From NCBI GenBank assembly GCA_030019445.1, contig JASEEU010000007.1, forward strand, positions 18,991 to 82,990: a stretch of 64,000 nucleotides of DNA, given 5' to 3'. Made by a program: the position numbers and the translations under genes. The DNA is from Anaerosomatales bacterium. GTDB lineage: Bacteria; Actinomycetota; Coriobacteriia; Anaerosomatales; Anaerosomataceae. The stretch's first letter is position 1, and the number at the start of each line of letters is the position of its first letter. Shown in pieces: positions 7,212 to 15,198 of the stretch. The notes under the pieces are model-generated. The model was given only the letters and a program-made list of their open reading frames with translations, did not search any database and was not told the DNA's origin.

Positions 7212-10200
7212 ATGCGGAAGACGCTGCTGCTGATCGTTGTCATCGGCGTGCTCGCCGTCGCGGCGACAGGCATCGCGTATGCGGCGGTGCCTGAGGCGCC
7301 GTACGACACGAACGCCGAGTGTCTGGAGTGCCACGATGTGGCGCTTGACGGAGCGGCCATCTCAAAGGTCGACTTCTCCAATACGGTGGACCTGTCACGG
7401 TGTTGGGCGTGCCACTACAAGGCTAATCATCTCAAACCGTCTTCCCTCGATTGCATGTCGTGCCACCCCAACTTCCCGAGGACTGCGGGCCAGTACTACT
7501 CGGACACCAACACGCCGTACGGCTGGTTCTCATCCGGCTCGTCACCCTACACGGACGCCGCCACGCTGCACCGGATCCATGTCAATGGCGACTGGGTGGT
7601 CAACTACTTCCCCAGTTGTGCGGGTGCGTGTCACGGCAGGGCCTCCTGCTCTGCGTGCCACGGTCCCGATTCGGCGGTCTCGCATGGCGACCACACGGCG
7701 GGTGCGTATCCTGCCGTCACGTACGCGCAATCGACCGGCAGCTCATACGCGGCGAGCGCCACAACGTGCGTGAACGCCGCGTGCCACAGCCTCGCCGCTG
7801 CGAGCAGTAGCACCTTCGTCCCGACATGTTCGTCCTGTCACGCCGAGAAGACCGACGCGCACGGCTATGACACGGTGGACCACGTCGCCGATGACGGCGT
7901 GACGGAAGGGATCGCATGCTCGTCGTGTCACGCTCTCGATCTCGCGATGGAGCACGACAAGCCGACGTCCTCCTCGGCCGGGACCGGATGTGTCACGTGT
8001 CACCCGACTCCGCGGGACAGCATGGACGCGTGGGACCAGTCGTGCGCCACCGGCGGATGCCACACTGCAACGTCATCGGCGCCGATGCACGCCGCCACCG
8101 ACACGGCGCACGCGGTCGTCTCGACCGGCGAGGTATGCCTCGGCTGCCACGACGGCACCGATCTGGGATCCGTCCACGTTGGAGCGGCTACTGACACCGG
8201 CGCCACGTCGTGCCTTGTCTGTCACACGGCCGCAGGGGCACCGGCGAGCAACGACTGCACGGTCTGCCACTTCACGTTCGAGGAGCACTACGGCGATGAG
8301 CGCCACCAGAGTTCCTGGACGCTGGACGGGTGCGTCGCGGGTGGCTGCCACACGACGCGCGACCTCATGGAAGAGCACACCGCGTGGCGTCCGGACTTCG
8401 CGTGCGCGACATGTCACGACAACGCGTCTGATCCGCGGTACGCCGCGGCCATCGAGGCGGGGGACACCGCCTGCGGTGCATGTCATGACGTCAGCGAGGG
8501 CGACAGCCATCGCACGGCCCATTGGGCGCAACCACCGCTTGTGGACGGTGCGGGACTGGCCGGCTACGGCTACTATGACGGCAGCGTCGCTGCTGTGAAG
8601 ACGACGGACTGCGCGATGTGCCACGCGAGCAACCTCGTCGACGAGCACATGGGCGTGTCCAACTCCTACGTGACGCGCCTACCGCGCTACGATTCCACAG
8701 GCCAGCCGCTCGACTGCGCAACGTGCCACGGGTCGACCGATCTCGCGGTCGTAGGCGCCATCGCCTCCGGGATCAGCGCGTGTGAGACCTGCCATCCCGT
8801 GCACGGGCCGATAGGGGCCGCCCATGGCAGCGACTTCGCAGGCGATCCCGCGCAGTGCACGGCGTGTCACTCGAGCCGACTGGATGTCGAGCACGAGGGC
8901 GTCACCGCGGTGATGCCGAGCGGGACCACGCTCAACGGATGCGCGGTGTGCCACTCGTACACCGAGGGAGCGTTCGGGGCGGCGGTGCAGACCGCGATCG
9001 ATGTGACGAACGATACGAGCTGCGTCGCATGTCACGGCACATACCATGATGACGCCGGCGCATCGCACACTGCGACGAACACGGCGAGCCTCGGCTGCGC
9101 CGGGTGTCACGGCGACACCGCTGCCACATCTCTGGACGTGACCAGCCTCCATGCCGATGTGCTGGATCCCGGTCCGTGCACCGTATGTCACGAGAACGAG
9201 CCCCGGGTGAGCGACCTGGCGACCAAGACCGCGGAGTGCGCGTCGTGCCACGCCGCAGAAGGCAGCGACTACCACCGTACGATGACCACGGCGCATACCT
9301 TCTCGGCGATGGATGCCAGCTGCGTGGGAGCAGGATGCCACGCGGCCGACACGCTGCCAGAGGCGCATGCGCCATACCTCGCGCGCTACCCCCAGTACGC
9401 GGATACCTGCGCGCTCTGTCATCGCAACGAGGACGCCGCGCGCATCGATTGGACGACCGCGACTGCGGACTGCGCGACCTGTCACGAGGTTCACGGCGAC
9501 ATCGCGACGATCCACACAGCGCCTGCGAGCCAGGAGTGCGTCGACTGCCACGAGACCGGCGACGTGCGACAGCTGCACGGGACGAGCCCCGAGGCCTCCT
9601 GCGGTTACTGCCACGTGGCGGGCAAGGTGCTGCCAGCATCGGCGGATTGCGTGAACTGCCACCAGGACCACACCCCGGTCGACCCGGGCCACTACCCGAC
9701 CGCCGCGCATGACGCGGTGAACGAGTCCGGCTGCGAGCAGTGCCACTACAAGGACATGAAGGCGGAGCACTTCAAGCCGACGGTGGCGGTCACCTGCGTG
9801 ACGTGCCACGAGATCGCGGTGGATGCCTTCTCGGCCCCATGGGACCGGACCTGCACGGCGTGCCACCCGACGAAGCACGGGGAGAAGTCCGCCAAGCACG
9901 TGTCCTCATCGACCGGATGCGGCGGCAGTGGATGCCATGACATCGCCGATGCCGAGTCGATCCACAGCGCCCTGTCGGGGAGCGGCTGCTCGGCGTGCCA
10001 CATCGGCCCAGACCAGCCGGCGACGACGACCGAGTGCGCCGTGTGCCATGAATCGGCCACGCCCGGCCATCACGAGGAGCACAACGCCGCAGGAGCCAAT
10101 CCCAACGGCTGCTCGGGATGTCACTTCATGTACCTCGACGACGAGCACATCAAGCTGGGCTACACGTGCGATGTCTGTCATGCGTCCACAGACACGGCGG

Positions 10201-11642
10201 TCCAGGGCGCGATAGCCTCCGGCGACCTGGCCTGCCTCTCCTGCCATCCCGACTCGCCGCATAACCAGCGCCAGAAGTGGGAGTTCAACCCCAATCGACA
10301 GTCGGTGCACAGGACGAGCGCCGAGCTGCCCGGCATGCGCTCGAGCTTCGTGGTGAACGGCACCACCTATTCATGGACGCTGCCCTCCGCGAGCACGTTC
10401 CTCAAGAGCGGCTGGAGCACCGACAGCATGATGGGCTGCGACAGCTGTCACACGTACACCGGAGCCGAGGGGCCGCACGGGGCGACGATGAAGGTGAACA
10501 TCGACCCCGCCTACCCCAATCCGTTCAAGGTGACGACCGGTTCGCAGTCGTTCACGGCGCAGCTGTCGCCCAATTCGCCCACGGGGATGAGCATGACCGA
10601 GAAGGGCAGCAGCCCTGCGGGCATCATCTGCGAGAAGTGCCACGACCTCCGCGGAAGCTCGTGGAGCAATGTCGTGCACAAGGAGCATGACGACCGGGGG
10701 ATCGAAGGCGGCTACTGCAACCAGTGCCACGTGGGCATACCGCACGGCTGGGGCCGTCCGCGCCTCATCGGCTACACGAGCGACCCCACTGCGTATGCGA
10801 CCTGGGCCGGGACAGGCAGGGACGGAGGCGGCGTCACGCGGATCTCGCTCAAGAGCTACTCGCCGTCGAACTGGCAGAAGTCAGACTGCGGTGCGGGCTG
10901 CTCAAGCGGGCGTCATCCTCTGAGCGGCAGCTCGTGGCCGTTCGTGGACGGGGGTACGACCCCGCCGCCCTCACCGACGACGGGTGTCGTCACCGGGCGG
11001 GTGACCGACGCCTCGACAGGTGCCGGCGTGACGGGAGCCACGGTCACCGTCGGAGGAACGACGGCCACCACGAGTGCCGACGGAACGTACAGCATCGTGG
11101 ATCTGCCGCAGGGCTCGTACACGATGAGCGTCTCGGCAAGCGGCTACACCACGTGGACGGGTTCGGTGAGCGTCACCGCTGGCTCGACCACTACGAGGGA
11201 TGTCGCGCTGACGCCGGTCACCACGCCTCAGCCGGGCGGGAACCTGGCCCTCGGCAAGCGCTTCAGTGCGAGCGACACAGAGAGCTGGTCGTACTCGCCT
11301 GACCGCGCCGGTGACGGCGATCTCGCCACCTACTGGTGGTCCGATGACCACGGCGATGACGATGACACCGAGCGGTTGTGGGTGGATCTGGAAACGACCT
11401 ATCGAGTGTCGAAGGTCGAGATCGCGTGGTGCGGCTCGCTGTGGGCGCGTGACTTCCGGATCCAAGTCTCCCGGGATGGCAGGAACTGGAGTGAGGTCTA
11501 CCGGACAGACCGCGGCGAGCAGGGCACGTCGGTCGTGACCTTCTCGGCACGTGACGCGCGCTACGTACGCGTCGAGTGTCGCAGGACCGGAACCGGACGT
11601 GACAACGGGTACGGCATCGCGGAGTTCAGGGTGTTCGAGTAG
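7212..11642 (+). CDS. Giant multiheme c-type cytochrome (about 43 hemes) with CarboxypepD_reg-like and F5/8 C domains
   Basis: A 1476-residue secreted protein. The signal peptide MRKTLLLIVVIGVLAVAA is followed by a probable cleavage after about residue 25 (AYA|AVP). I count about 43 heme-attachment motifs from residue 37 to about 1180: 37 CXXCH, one CX3CH (CAGACH) and five CX4CH (for example CVNAACH, CATGGCH). Many distal histidines are available for bis-His ligation. After the heme region comes a carboxypeptidase-regulatory-like beta domain (about 1256-1335, GRVTDASTGAGVTGATVTV), then an F5/8 type C (discoidin-like) domain from NLALGKRFSAS at about 1343 to the end. Such domains usually bind carbohydrate or surfaces, suggesting an extracellular electron-transfer protein tethered to wall, mineral or partner. 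I chose the ATG at 7212 because it begins the signal peptide; an in-frame GTG at 7203 is possible. A nested-palindrome promoter and structured leader precede it, and a shortened paralog follows. Confidence 0.93.
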   Translation: MRKTLLLIVVIGVLAVAATGIAYAAVPEAPYDTNAECLECHDVALDGAAISKVDFSNTVDLSRCWACHYKANHLKPSSLDCMSCHPNFPRTAGQYYSDTNTPYGWFSSGSSPYTDAATLHRIHVNGDWVVNYFPSCAGACHGRASCSACHGPDSAVSHGDHTAGAYPAVTYAQSTGSSYAASATTCVNAACHSLAAASSSTFVPTCSSCHAEKTDAHGYDTVDHVADDGVTEGIACSSCHALDLAMEHDKPTSSSAGTGCVTCHPTPRDSMDAWDQSCATGGCHTATSSAPMHAATDTAHAVVSTGEVCLGCHDGTDLGSVHVGAATDTGATSCLVCHTAAGAPASNDCTVCHFTFEEHYGDERHQSSWTLDGCVAGGCHTTRDLMEEHTAWRPDFACATCHDNASDPRYAAAIEAGDTACGACHDVSEGDSHRTAHWAQPPLVDGAGLAGYGYYDGSVAAVKTTDCAMCHASNLVDEHMGVSNSYVTRLPRYDSTGQPLDCATCHGSTDLAVVGAIASGISACETCHPVHGPIGAAHGSDFAGDPAQCTACHSSRLDVEHEGVTAVMPSGTTLNGCAVCHSYTEGAFGAAVQTAIDVTNDTSCVACHGTYHDDAGASHTATNTASLGCAGCHGDTAATSLDVTSLHADVLDPGPCTVCHENEPRVSDLATKTAECASCHAAEGSDYHRTMTTAHTFSAMDASCVGAGCHAADTLPEAHAPYLARYPQYADTCALCHRNEDAARIDWTTATADCATCHEVHGDIATIHTAPASQECVDCHETGDVRQLHGTSPEASCGYCHVAGKVLPASADCVNCHQDHTPVDPGHYPTAAHDAVNESGCEQCHYKDMKAEHFKPTVAVTCVTCHEIAVDAFSAPWDRTCTACHPTKHGEKSAKHVSSSTGCGGSGCHDIADAESIHSALSGSGCSACHIGPDQPATTTECAVCHESATPGHHEEHNAAGANPNGCSGCHFMYLDDEHIKLGYTCDVCHASTDTAVQGAIASGDLACLSCHPDSPHNQRQKWEFNPNRQSVHRTSAELPGMRSSFVVNGTTYSWTLPSASTFLKSGWSTDSMMGCDSCHTYTGAEGPHGATMKVNIDPAYPNPFKVTTGSQSFTAQLSPNSPTGMSMTEKGSSPAGIICEKCHDLRGSSWSNVVHKEHDDRGIEGGYCNQCHVGIPHGWGRPRLIGYTSDPTAYATWAGTGRDGGGVTRISLKSYSPSNWQKSDCGAGCSSGRHPLSGSSWPFVDGGTTPPPSPTTGVVTGRVTDASTGAGVTGATVTVGGTTATTSADGTYSIVDLPQGSYTMSVSASGYTTWTGSVSVTAGSTTTRDVALTPVTTPQPGGNLALGKRFSASDTESWSYSPDRAGDGDLATYWWSDDHGDDDDTERLWVDLETTYRVSKVEIAWCGSLWARDFRIQVSRDGRNWSEVYRTDRGEQGTSVVTFSARDARYVRVECRRTGTGRDNGYGIAEFRVFE

Positions 11643-11716
11643 CCGCGACGACCGTCGCCCGTGTTCTCGGGGGCCCGCCGCGCAGCGGTTGGGCCCTCGT
11701 TCCGTCCGGGTATGAT

Positions 11717-11745
11717 TTGACCGAGTGTGATGCGCGTCACATAAT
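11717..11745 (+). promoter_or_regulatory. Cytochrome promoter with nested CRP-type palindrome (copy B)
   Basis: TTGACC (11717-11722), a 17-base spacer and CATAAT (11740-11745), with TGTGA-N6-TCACA (11726-11741) inside the spacer. Hexamers, spacing and palindrome placement match copy A at 6957-6985, whereas the six central bases differ. This indicates retained function, or a recent duplication with drift only in neutral positions. Confidence 0.75.
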
Positions 11746-11756
11746 GGGTTCTTGAA

Positions 11757-11864
11757 GCTGCGTCCGAGGGGCCACCGATCGGTGGGGCGTGCGCAGTCTG
11801 AGGCAGGGAACCGACGTCCGTACCTGGGCACCTGGGCGTCGCGGAGCCAGTGGTGCAACCGGCT
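11757..11864 (+). ncRNA. Structured leader RNA upstream of the second cytochrome (copy B)
   Basis: Same architecture as copy A. P1 is GCTGCG with CGCAGT (the A-U closing pair of copy A becomes G-U). P2 is CCACCG with CGGTGG (one pair longer). P3 is CCGACGTCC (11811-11819) with GGGCGTCG and following bases (11834-11844). In P3, a G-C pair of copy A becomes A-U and an A-U becomes G-C, two compensatory changes. The loop GCACC (11828-11832) and GGTGC (11852-11856) are conserved for a pseudoknot. A 10-bp hairpin, GGCTTCCGCG with CGCGGAAGCC, follows at about 11880-11903 and could be part of an expression platform. Confidence 0.6.
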
Positions 11865-11953
11865 GACTACTGTCGAGCAGGCTTCCGCGTGGTCGCGGAA
11901 GCCGCCGGCGGTCCGAGGGGCCGCTGGGAACGTAGTTGGGGGTGGTGCCGGCC

Positions 11954-13039
11954 ATGCGCAAGATACTCTTCCTCGCGGCCGTGAGCCTCGTGCTCACGCT
12001 CGCCGTCGCAGGCGTAGCCTACGGCGTGATCCCGGAGGCTCCGTACGACACAAACGAGGACTGCCTCGCCTGTCACGACGTGGCTGCCGATGTGGCCGCT
12101 GCATTCTCGGTGGACTTCACCAGCAGCGTGGATCTGGATCGCTGCTGGGCGTGCCACTATCAGTCGAACCACTTCAAGCCGCTCTGGGGGTATCCAGTGG
12201 AACTCTATCCGTTGGGATGCCGCTCGTGCCACTACAACTTCCCGAGCGAGGCAGGCCGATACTTCTCGGAGATCTCGACTCCATACGGCTGGTTCACCAC
12301 CGCGAGCTCACCGTACACGGACGCCTCCGAGCTCCACTCGATTCACGTCAACGGGGACTGGGTGGCCGAGCCCGAGTATTACGCCTTCTGTGCTGCTCGG
12401 TGTCACGGCAAGGCGGCATGCTCGGCGTGTCACGGTCCAGATGAAGGGGTCGGGCACGGCGAGCATACCGGTGGCGTCTATCCTGCCGTCACCTACACCC
12501 AATCGATCGGAGCGGGCGTCGTCAGCACCGCGGTGACGTGCGTGAACTCGGCCTGCCACAGTCTTGGTGCCGCGAGTTCGGACGCCTTCGTCCCCGATTG
12601 CGGAGCGTGCCACCCTGGGCATGAGGATGTCGATTCCCTGCACGTGAGCTCTTCGAGCCAAGAGTGCGTCGACTGCCACGAGACGGCCGATGTTCGGGAG
12701 CTGCACGCCTCAAGTCCGGCGGCGTCGTGCGATCGCTGCCACACCGGCGGAACGCTGCCGGCGAGCGTCGAGTGTGCGGCCTGTCATGGTGGGCTTTCAC
12801 CGATCGATCCCAACCACTACCCATCGGACGCCCACCTTGCATCAGCATCAGCCGGCTGCCGGTGTCACTCGAGGGACCTCTACACCGAGCATCTCAAGTT
12901 CGGAGTGGGGTGCGTGCAGTGCCATGAGAGCTCTGTCGACACGTTCGCGACCGCGTGGGACAAGACCTGCGATGCGTGCCACCCGGTCAAGCACGGTGCG
13001 ACGGGCACCTGGTCCGGAGGCGGCGGGCGCCGCTGGTGA
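11954..13039 (+). CDS. Secreted multiheme c-type cytochrome (about 13 hemes), shortened paralog of the giant cytochrome
   Basis: This 361-residue protein has the signal peptide MRKILFLAAVSLVLTLAVAG and then EAPYDTNEDCLACHD, nearly the same start as the giant cytochrome. I count 13 heme motifs: ten CXXCH, one CX3CH (CAARCH), one CX4CH (CVNSACH) and one compressed CXCH (CRCH). The N-terminal half matches the start of the giant protein. The C-terminal half (SQECVDCHETADVRELH to WDKTCDACHPVKHG) matches its residues at about 770-900, and everything between and after is missing. The C-terminus ends abruptly in TWSGGGGRRW, with no CarboxypepD_reg-like or F5/8 domain. It is probably a periplasmic or extracellular partner, or a duplicated copy under decay. 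The ATG at 11954 starts the signal peptide. Confidence 0.9.
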   Translation: MRKILFLAAVSLVLTLAVAGVAYGVIPEAPYDTNEDCLACHDVAADVAAAFSVDFTSSVDLDRCWACHYQSNHFKPLWGYPVELYPLGCRSCHYNFPSEAGRYFSEISTPYGWFTTASSPYTDASELHSIHVNGDWVAEPEYYAFCAARCHGKAACSACHGPDEGVGHGEHTGGVYPAVTYTQSIGAGVVSTAVTCVNSACHSLGAASSDAFVPDCGACHPGHEDVDSLHVSSSSQECVDCHETADVRELHASSPAASCDRCHTGGTLPASVECAACHGGLSPIDPNHYPSDAHLASASAGCRCHSRDLYTEHLKFGVGCVQCHESSVDTFATAWDKTCDACHPVKHGATGTWSGGGGRRW

Positions 13040-13055
13040 CACCGCATTGGAACGG

Positions 13056-13090
13056 CACGGGAGCGGTGCGACAGACGCGCCGCTCCCGTG
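13056..13090 (+). terminator. Hairpin terminator after the second cytochrome
   Basis: An 11-bp perfect stem CACGGGAGCGG (13056-13066) with CCGCTCCCGTG (13080-13090), followed only by TTG, so the U-tract is weak. It separates the cytochrome unit from the ilv promoter, whose -35 starts at 13091. Confidence 0.55.
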
Positions 13091-13119
13091 TTGCCGCTCT
13101 CGTACCGAGCAGGTATACT
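13091..13119 (+). promoter_or_regulatory. Promoter of the ilv-leu T-box operon
   Basis: TTGCCG (13091-13096), 17 bases, then TATACT (13114-13119). Transcription should start near 13126, leaving a leader of about 390 bases before ilvD that is filled by the T-box element. Confidence 0.65.
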
Positions 13120-13125
13120 CGCTGC

Positions 13126-13437
13126 TTACAACAGCACAGCACGAACGGCGACGACGGGGACCAGTAGGGGCCAATCTCGGCCACAGAGAGCCGGAGAGGG
13201 TGGAAACCCGGCACGGGACGTCCCGAAGTCTCACCCCTGAGCCGCCCGGAAGAACGCACGCGACCCTCGAGCGGACGACCTCCGCGGGCGAGCGCGCAAG
13301 TAAGACGGGTCGGTGGCATCCGTTACCTGCCGCATGAGTGGGCGCATGCCATGCGTATGCGCCAATCGGGGTGGTACCGCGGGAGCACGCTCTCGTCCCT
13401 GGCCGGGGCGAAGCCATGCGCGTCTCGCGGTCTTTTC
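13126..13437 (+). promoter_or_regulatory. T-box leader, Leu specifier CTC, with terminator
   Basis: Stem I shows the AGAGAG loop-E/K-turn region (about 13185-13191) and GGTGGAAACCCGG, shared with the Trp T-box at 55.6 kb. Aligning the two leaders on the common CCCCTGAG block places the specifier triplet at 13230-13232, reading CTC (Leu). The conserved T-box GGTGGTACCGCGGGAGC lies at about 13370-13386. Downstream, ACCGC...GCGGT pairing followed by CTTTTC (13431-13436) forms the terminator. Uncharged leucyl-tRNA would favour read-through into ilvD. GTC (Val), two bases upstream, is the alternative specifier but is out of register with the Trp leader. Confidence 0.85.
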
Positions 13438-13517
13438 GTATCCGCACCCGGTCACCCCGTTGCACCCGTCGTTCATGCGGCGAGCGGATGTCACCTTCCC
13501 CCGGGAAGGGTGGACGT

Positions 13518-15182
13518 ATGGAGCTGCGCAGCGACCGCATGAAGAAGGGGCTCACGAGGGCTCCGCATCGGAGCCTCCTCAAGGCCGATGGCCTCACCGA
13601 CGAGGAGATCTCTCGCCCGTTGGTGGCCGTCGTCAACTCGGCCAACGAGATCATCCCCGGCCATCTGCAACTCGACGCCATCGCCGATGCCGTGAAGGCG
13701 GGCGTCCGCATCGCGGGGGGCACGCCGCTGGAGGTCTCGACCATCGGTATCTGCGATGGTATCGCCATGGGGCATGCCGGCATGCGGTACTCGCTTGCCA
13801 GCCGCGAGGTCATCGCGGACTCGGTCGAGCTCGCCGTGCAGGCGCACGCCTTCGATGCGCTCGTGCTCATCCCCAACTGCGACAAGATCATCCCCGGCAT
13901 GCTCATGGCTGCCGCCCGGCTCGATCTGCCCACGGTGGTCGTCTCAGGCGGCCCGATGCTCGCCGGCAAGTGGCAGGGGCGCGACGTCGATCTCGACACC
14001 GTCTTCTCCACCGTCGGCGCGGTGAACGCAGGTGCGGTGTCCGAGGAGGACATGTGCGCGCTGGAGAACGCCGCGTGCCCGACGTGCGGCTCGTGCTCAG
14101 GGCTCTTCACCGCCAACTCCATGAACTGCCTGACCGAGGCGATCGGCATGGGCCTGCCCGGCAACGGCACGATCCCCGCGGTCTACAGCGAGCGTATCCG
14201 GCTCGCGAAGCACGCGGGTATGCAGGTGATGGAGCTCCTCAAGAGAGGGATCACGGCACGCGACATCATGACGCCCGCCGCGATCCGCAACGGCATGACC
14301 GTGGACATGGCCTTCGGAGGCTCGAGCAACACGGTTCTCCATCTCACCGCCATCGCCCACGAAGCCGGAGCCGACATCACGCTTGCGGACTGGTCCGAGG
14401 TCTCGGCGCGCACGCCGAACCTCGTGCGCATATCGCCGGCAGGCGAGTACCACATGGAGGACCTCTACTTCGCGGGTGGCATCTCCGCCATCATGGCCGA
14501 GCTTGCCAAGCGCGACCTGGTGGACGACTCGGCCATGACCGTGACCGGTGAGAAGCTGCGCCGCACCCTCAAGAGCAGTGCCGGCGCGGACGGCACGGTC
14601 ATCCGCTCCATCGACGACCCGTACTACCCCGAGGGGGGCCTGCGCGTGCTCACCGGCAACCTCGCGCCGCGCGGAGCGGTGGTCAAGCAGTCGGCCGTCG
14701 CTCCGGAGATGCGGCAGCATGCCGGACCGGCCCGCGTCTTCGACTCCGAAGAGGCCGCTTCCGATGCGATCCTCGGCGGGAAGATCGTCGCCGGCGACGT
14801 CGTCGTGATCCGCTACGAAGGGCCTCGGGGCGGCCCCGGGATGCGCGAGATGCTCGCTCCCACCTCGGCCGTGAAGGGCATGGGCCTCGCGAGCAGCGTC
14901 GCCCTCATCACGGATGGCCGCTTCAGCGGCGCCACGTCCGGCGCGAGCATCGGTCACGTGAGTCCGGAGGCCGCCGAGGGCGGCCCGATGGCGCTCGTAC
15001 AAGATGGCGACACGATCGAGATCGACATCGACGCGGGAACGCTCACGCTGGCGGTCACCGATGAGCGACTCGCGGTGCGTCGTCGGGAATGGACCGCCCC
15101 CGAACCCAAGGTGAAGTCAGGCTACCTCGCCCGCTACGCGCGCTTCGTGCAGAGCGCGGACACGGGCGCGGTGTTCGAGTGA
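13518..15182 (+). CDS. ilvD: Dihydroxy-acid dehydratase
   Basis: IlvD dehydrates 2,3-dihydroxy-isovalerate and 2,3-dihydroxy-3-methylvalerate to the 2-oxo acids of valine, leucine and isoleucine synthesis. The 554-residue protein has the full family core: [35 protein letters not shown] with C121, and CPTCGSCSG with C187, C190 and C193. The extra early cysteine of the classical [2Fe-2S] plant type is absent from the [10 protein letters not shown] segment. The ATG at 13518 follows GGGAAGGG. It is the first gene after the T-box and is followed 16 bases later by ilvB. Confidence 0.97.
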   Translation: MELRSDRMKKGLTRAPHRSLLKADGLTDEEISRPLVAVVNSANEIIPGHLQLDAIADAVKAGVRIAGGTPLEVSTIGICDGIAMGHAGMRYSLASREVIADSVELAVQAHAFDALVLIPNCDKIIPGMLMAAARLDLPTVVVSGGPMLAGKWQGRDVDLDTVFSTVGAVNAGAVSEEDMCALENAACPTCGSCSGLFTANSMNCLTEAIGMGLPGNGTIPAVYSERIRLAKHAGMQVMELLKRGITARDIMTPAAIRNGMTVDMAFGGSSNTVLHLTAIAHEAGADITLADWSEVSARTPNLVRISPAGEYHMEDLYFAGGISAIMAELAKRDLVDDSAMTVTGEKLRRTLKSSAGADGTVIRSIDDPYYPEGGLRVLTGNLAPRGAVVKQSAVAPEMRQHAGPARVFDSEEAASDAILGGKIVAGDVVVIRYEGPRGGPGMREMLAPTSAVKGMGLASSVALITDGRFSGATSGASIGHVSPEAAEGGPMALVQDGDTIEIDIDAGTLTLAVTDERLAVRRREWTAPEPKVKSGYLARYARFVQSADTGAVFE

Positions 15183-15198
15183 CGAAGGAGGTGACGGC

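Noticed and set aside
10889..10917. Extra heme motif CGAGC...RH near the end of the heme region of the giant cytochrome
   Set aside because: The pattern is C-x3-C followed by S-S-G-R-H, not CXnCH, so it was left out of the count of about 43.
11880..11903. Intrinsic terminator between leader copy B and its cytochrome
   Set aside because: The 10-bp hairpin is strong but followed by a GC-rich stretch without a U-tract, so termination by the usual mechanism is unlikely. A role in sequestration or RNA stability remains possible.
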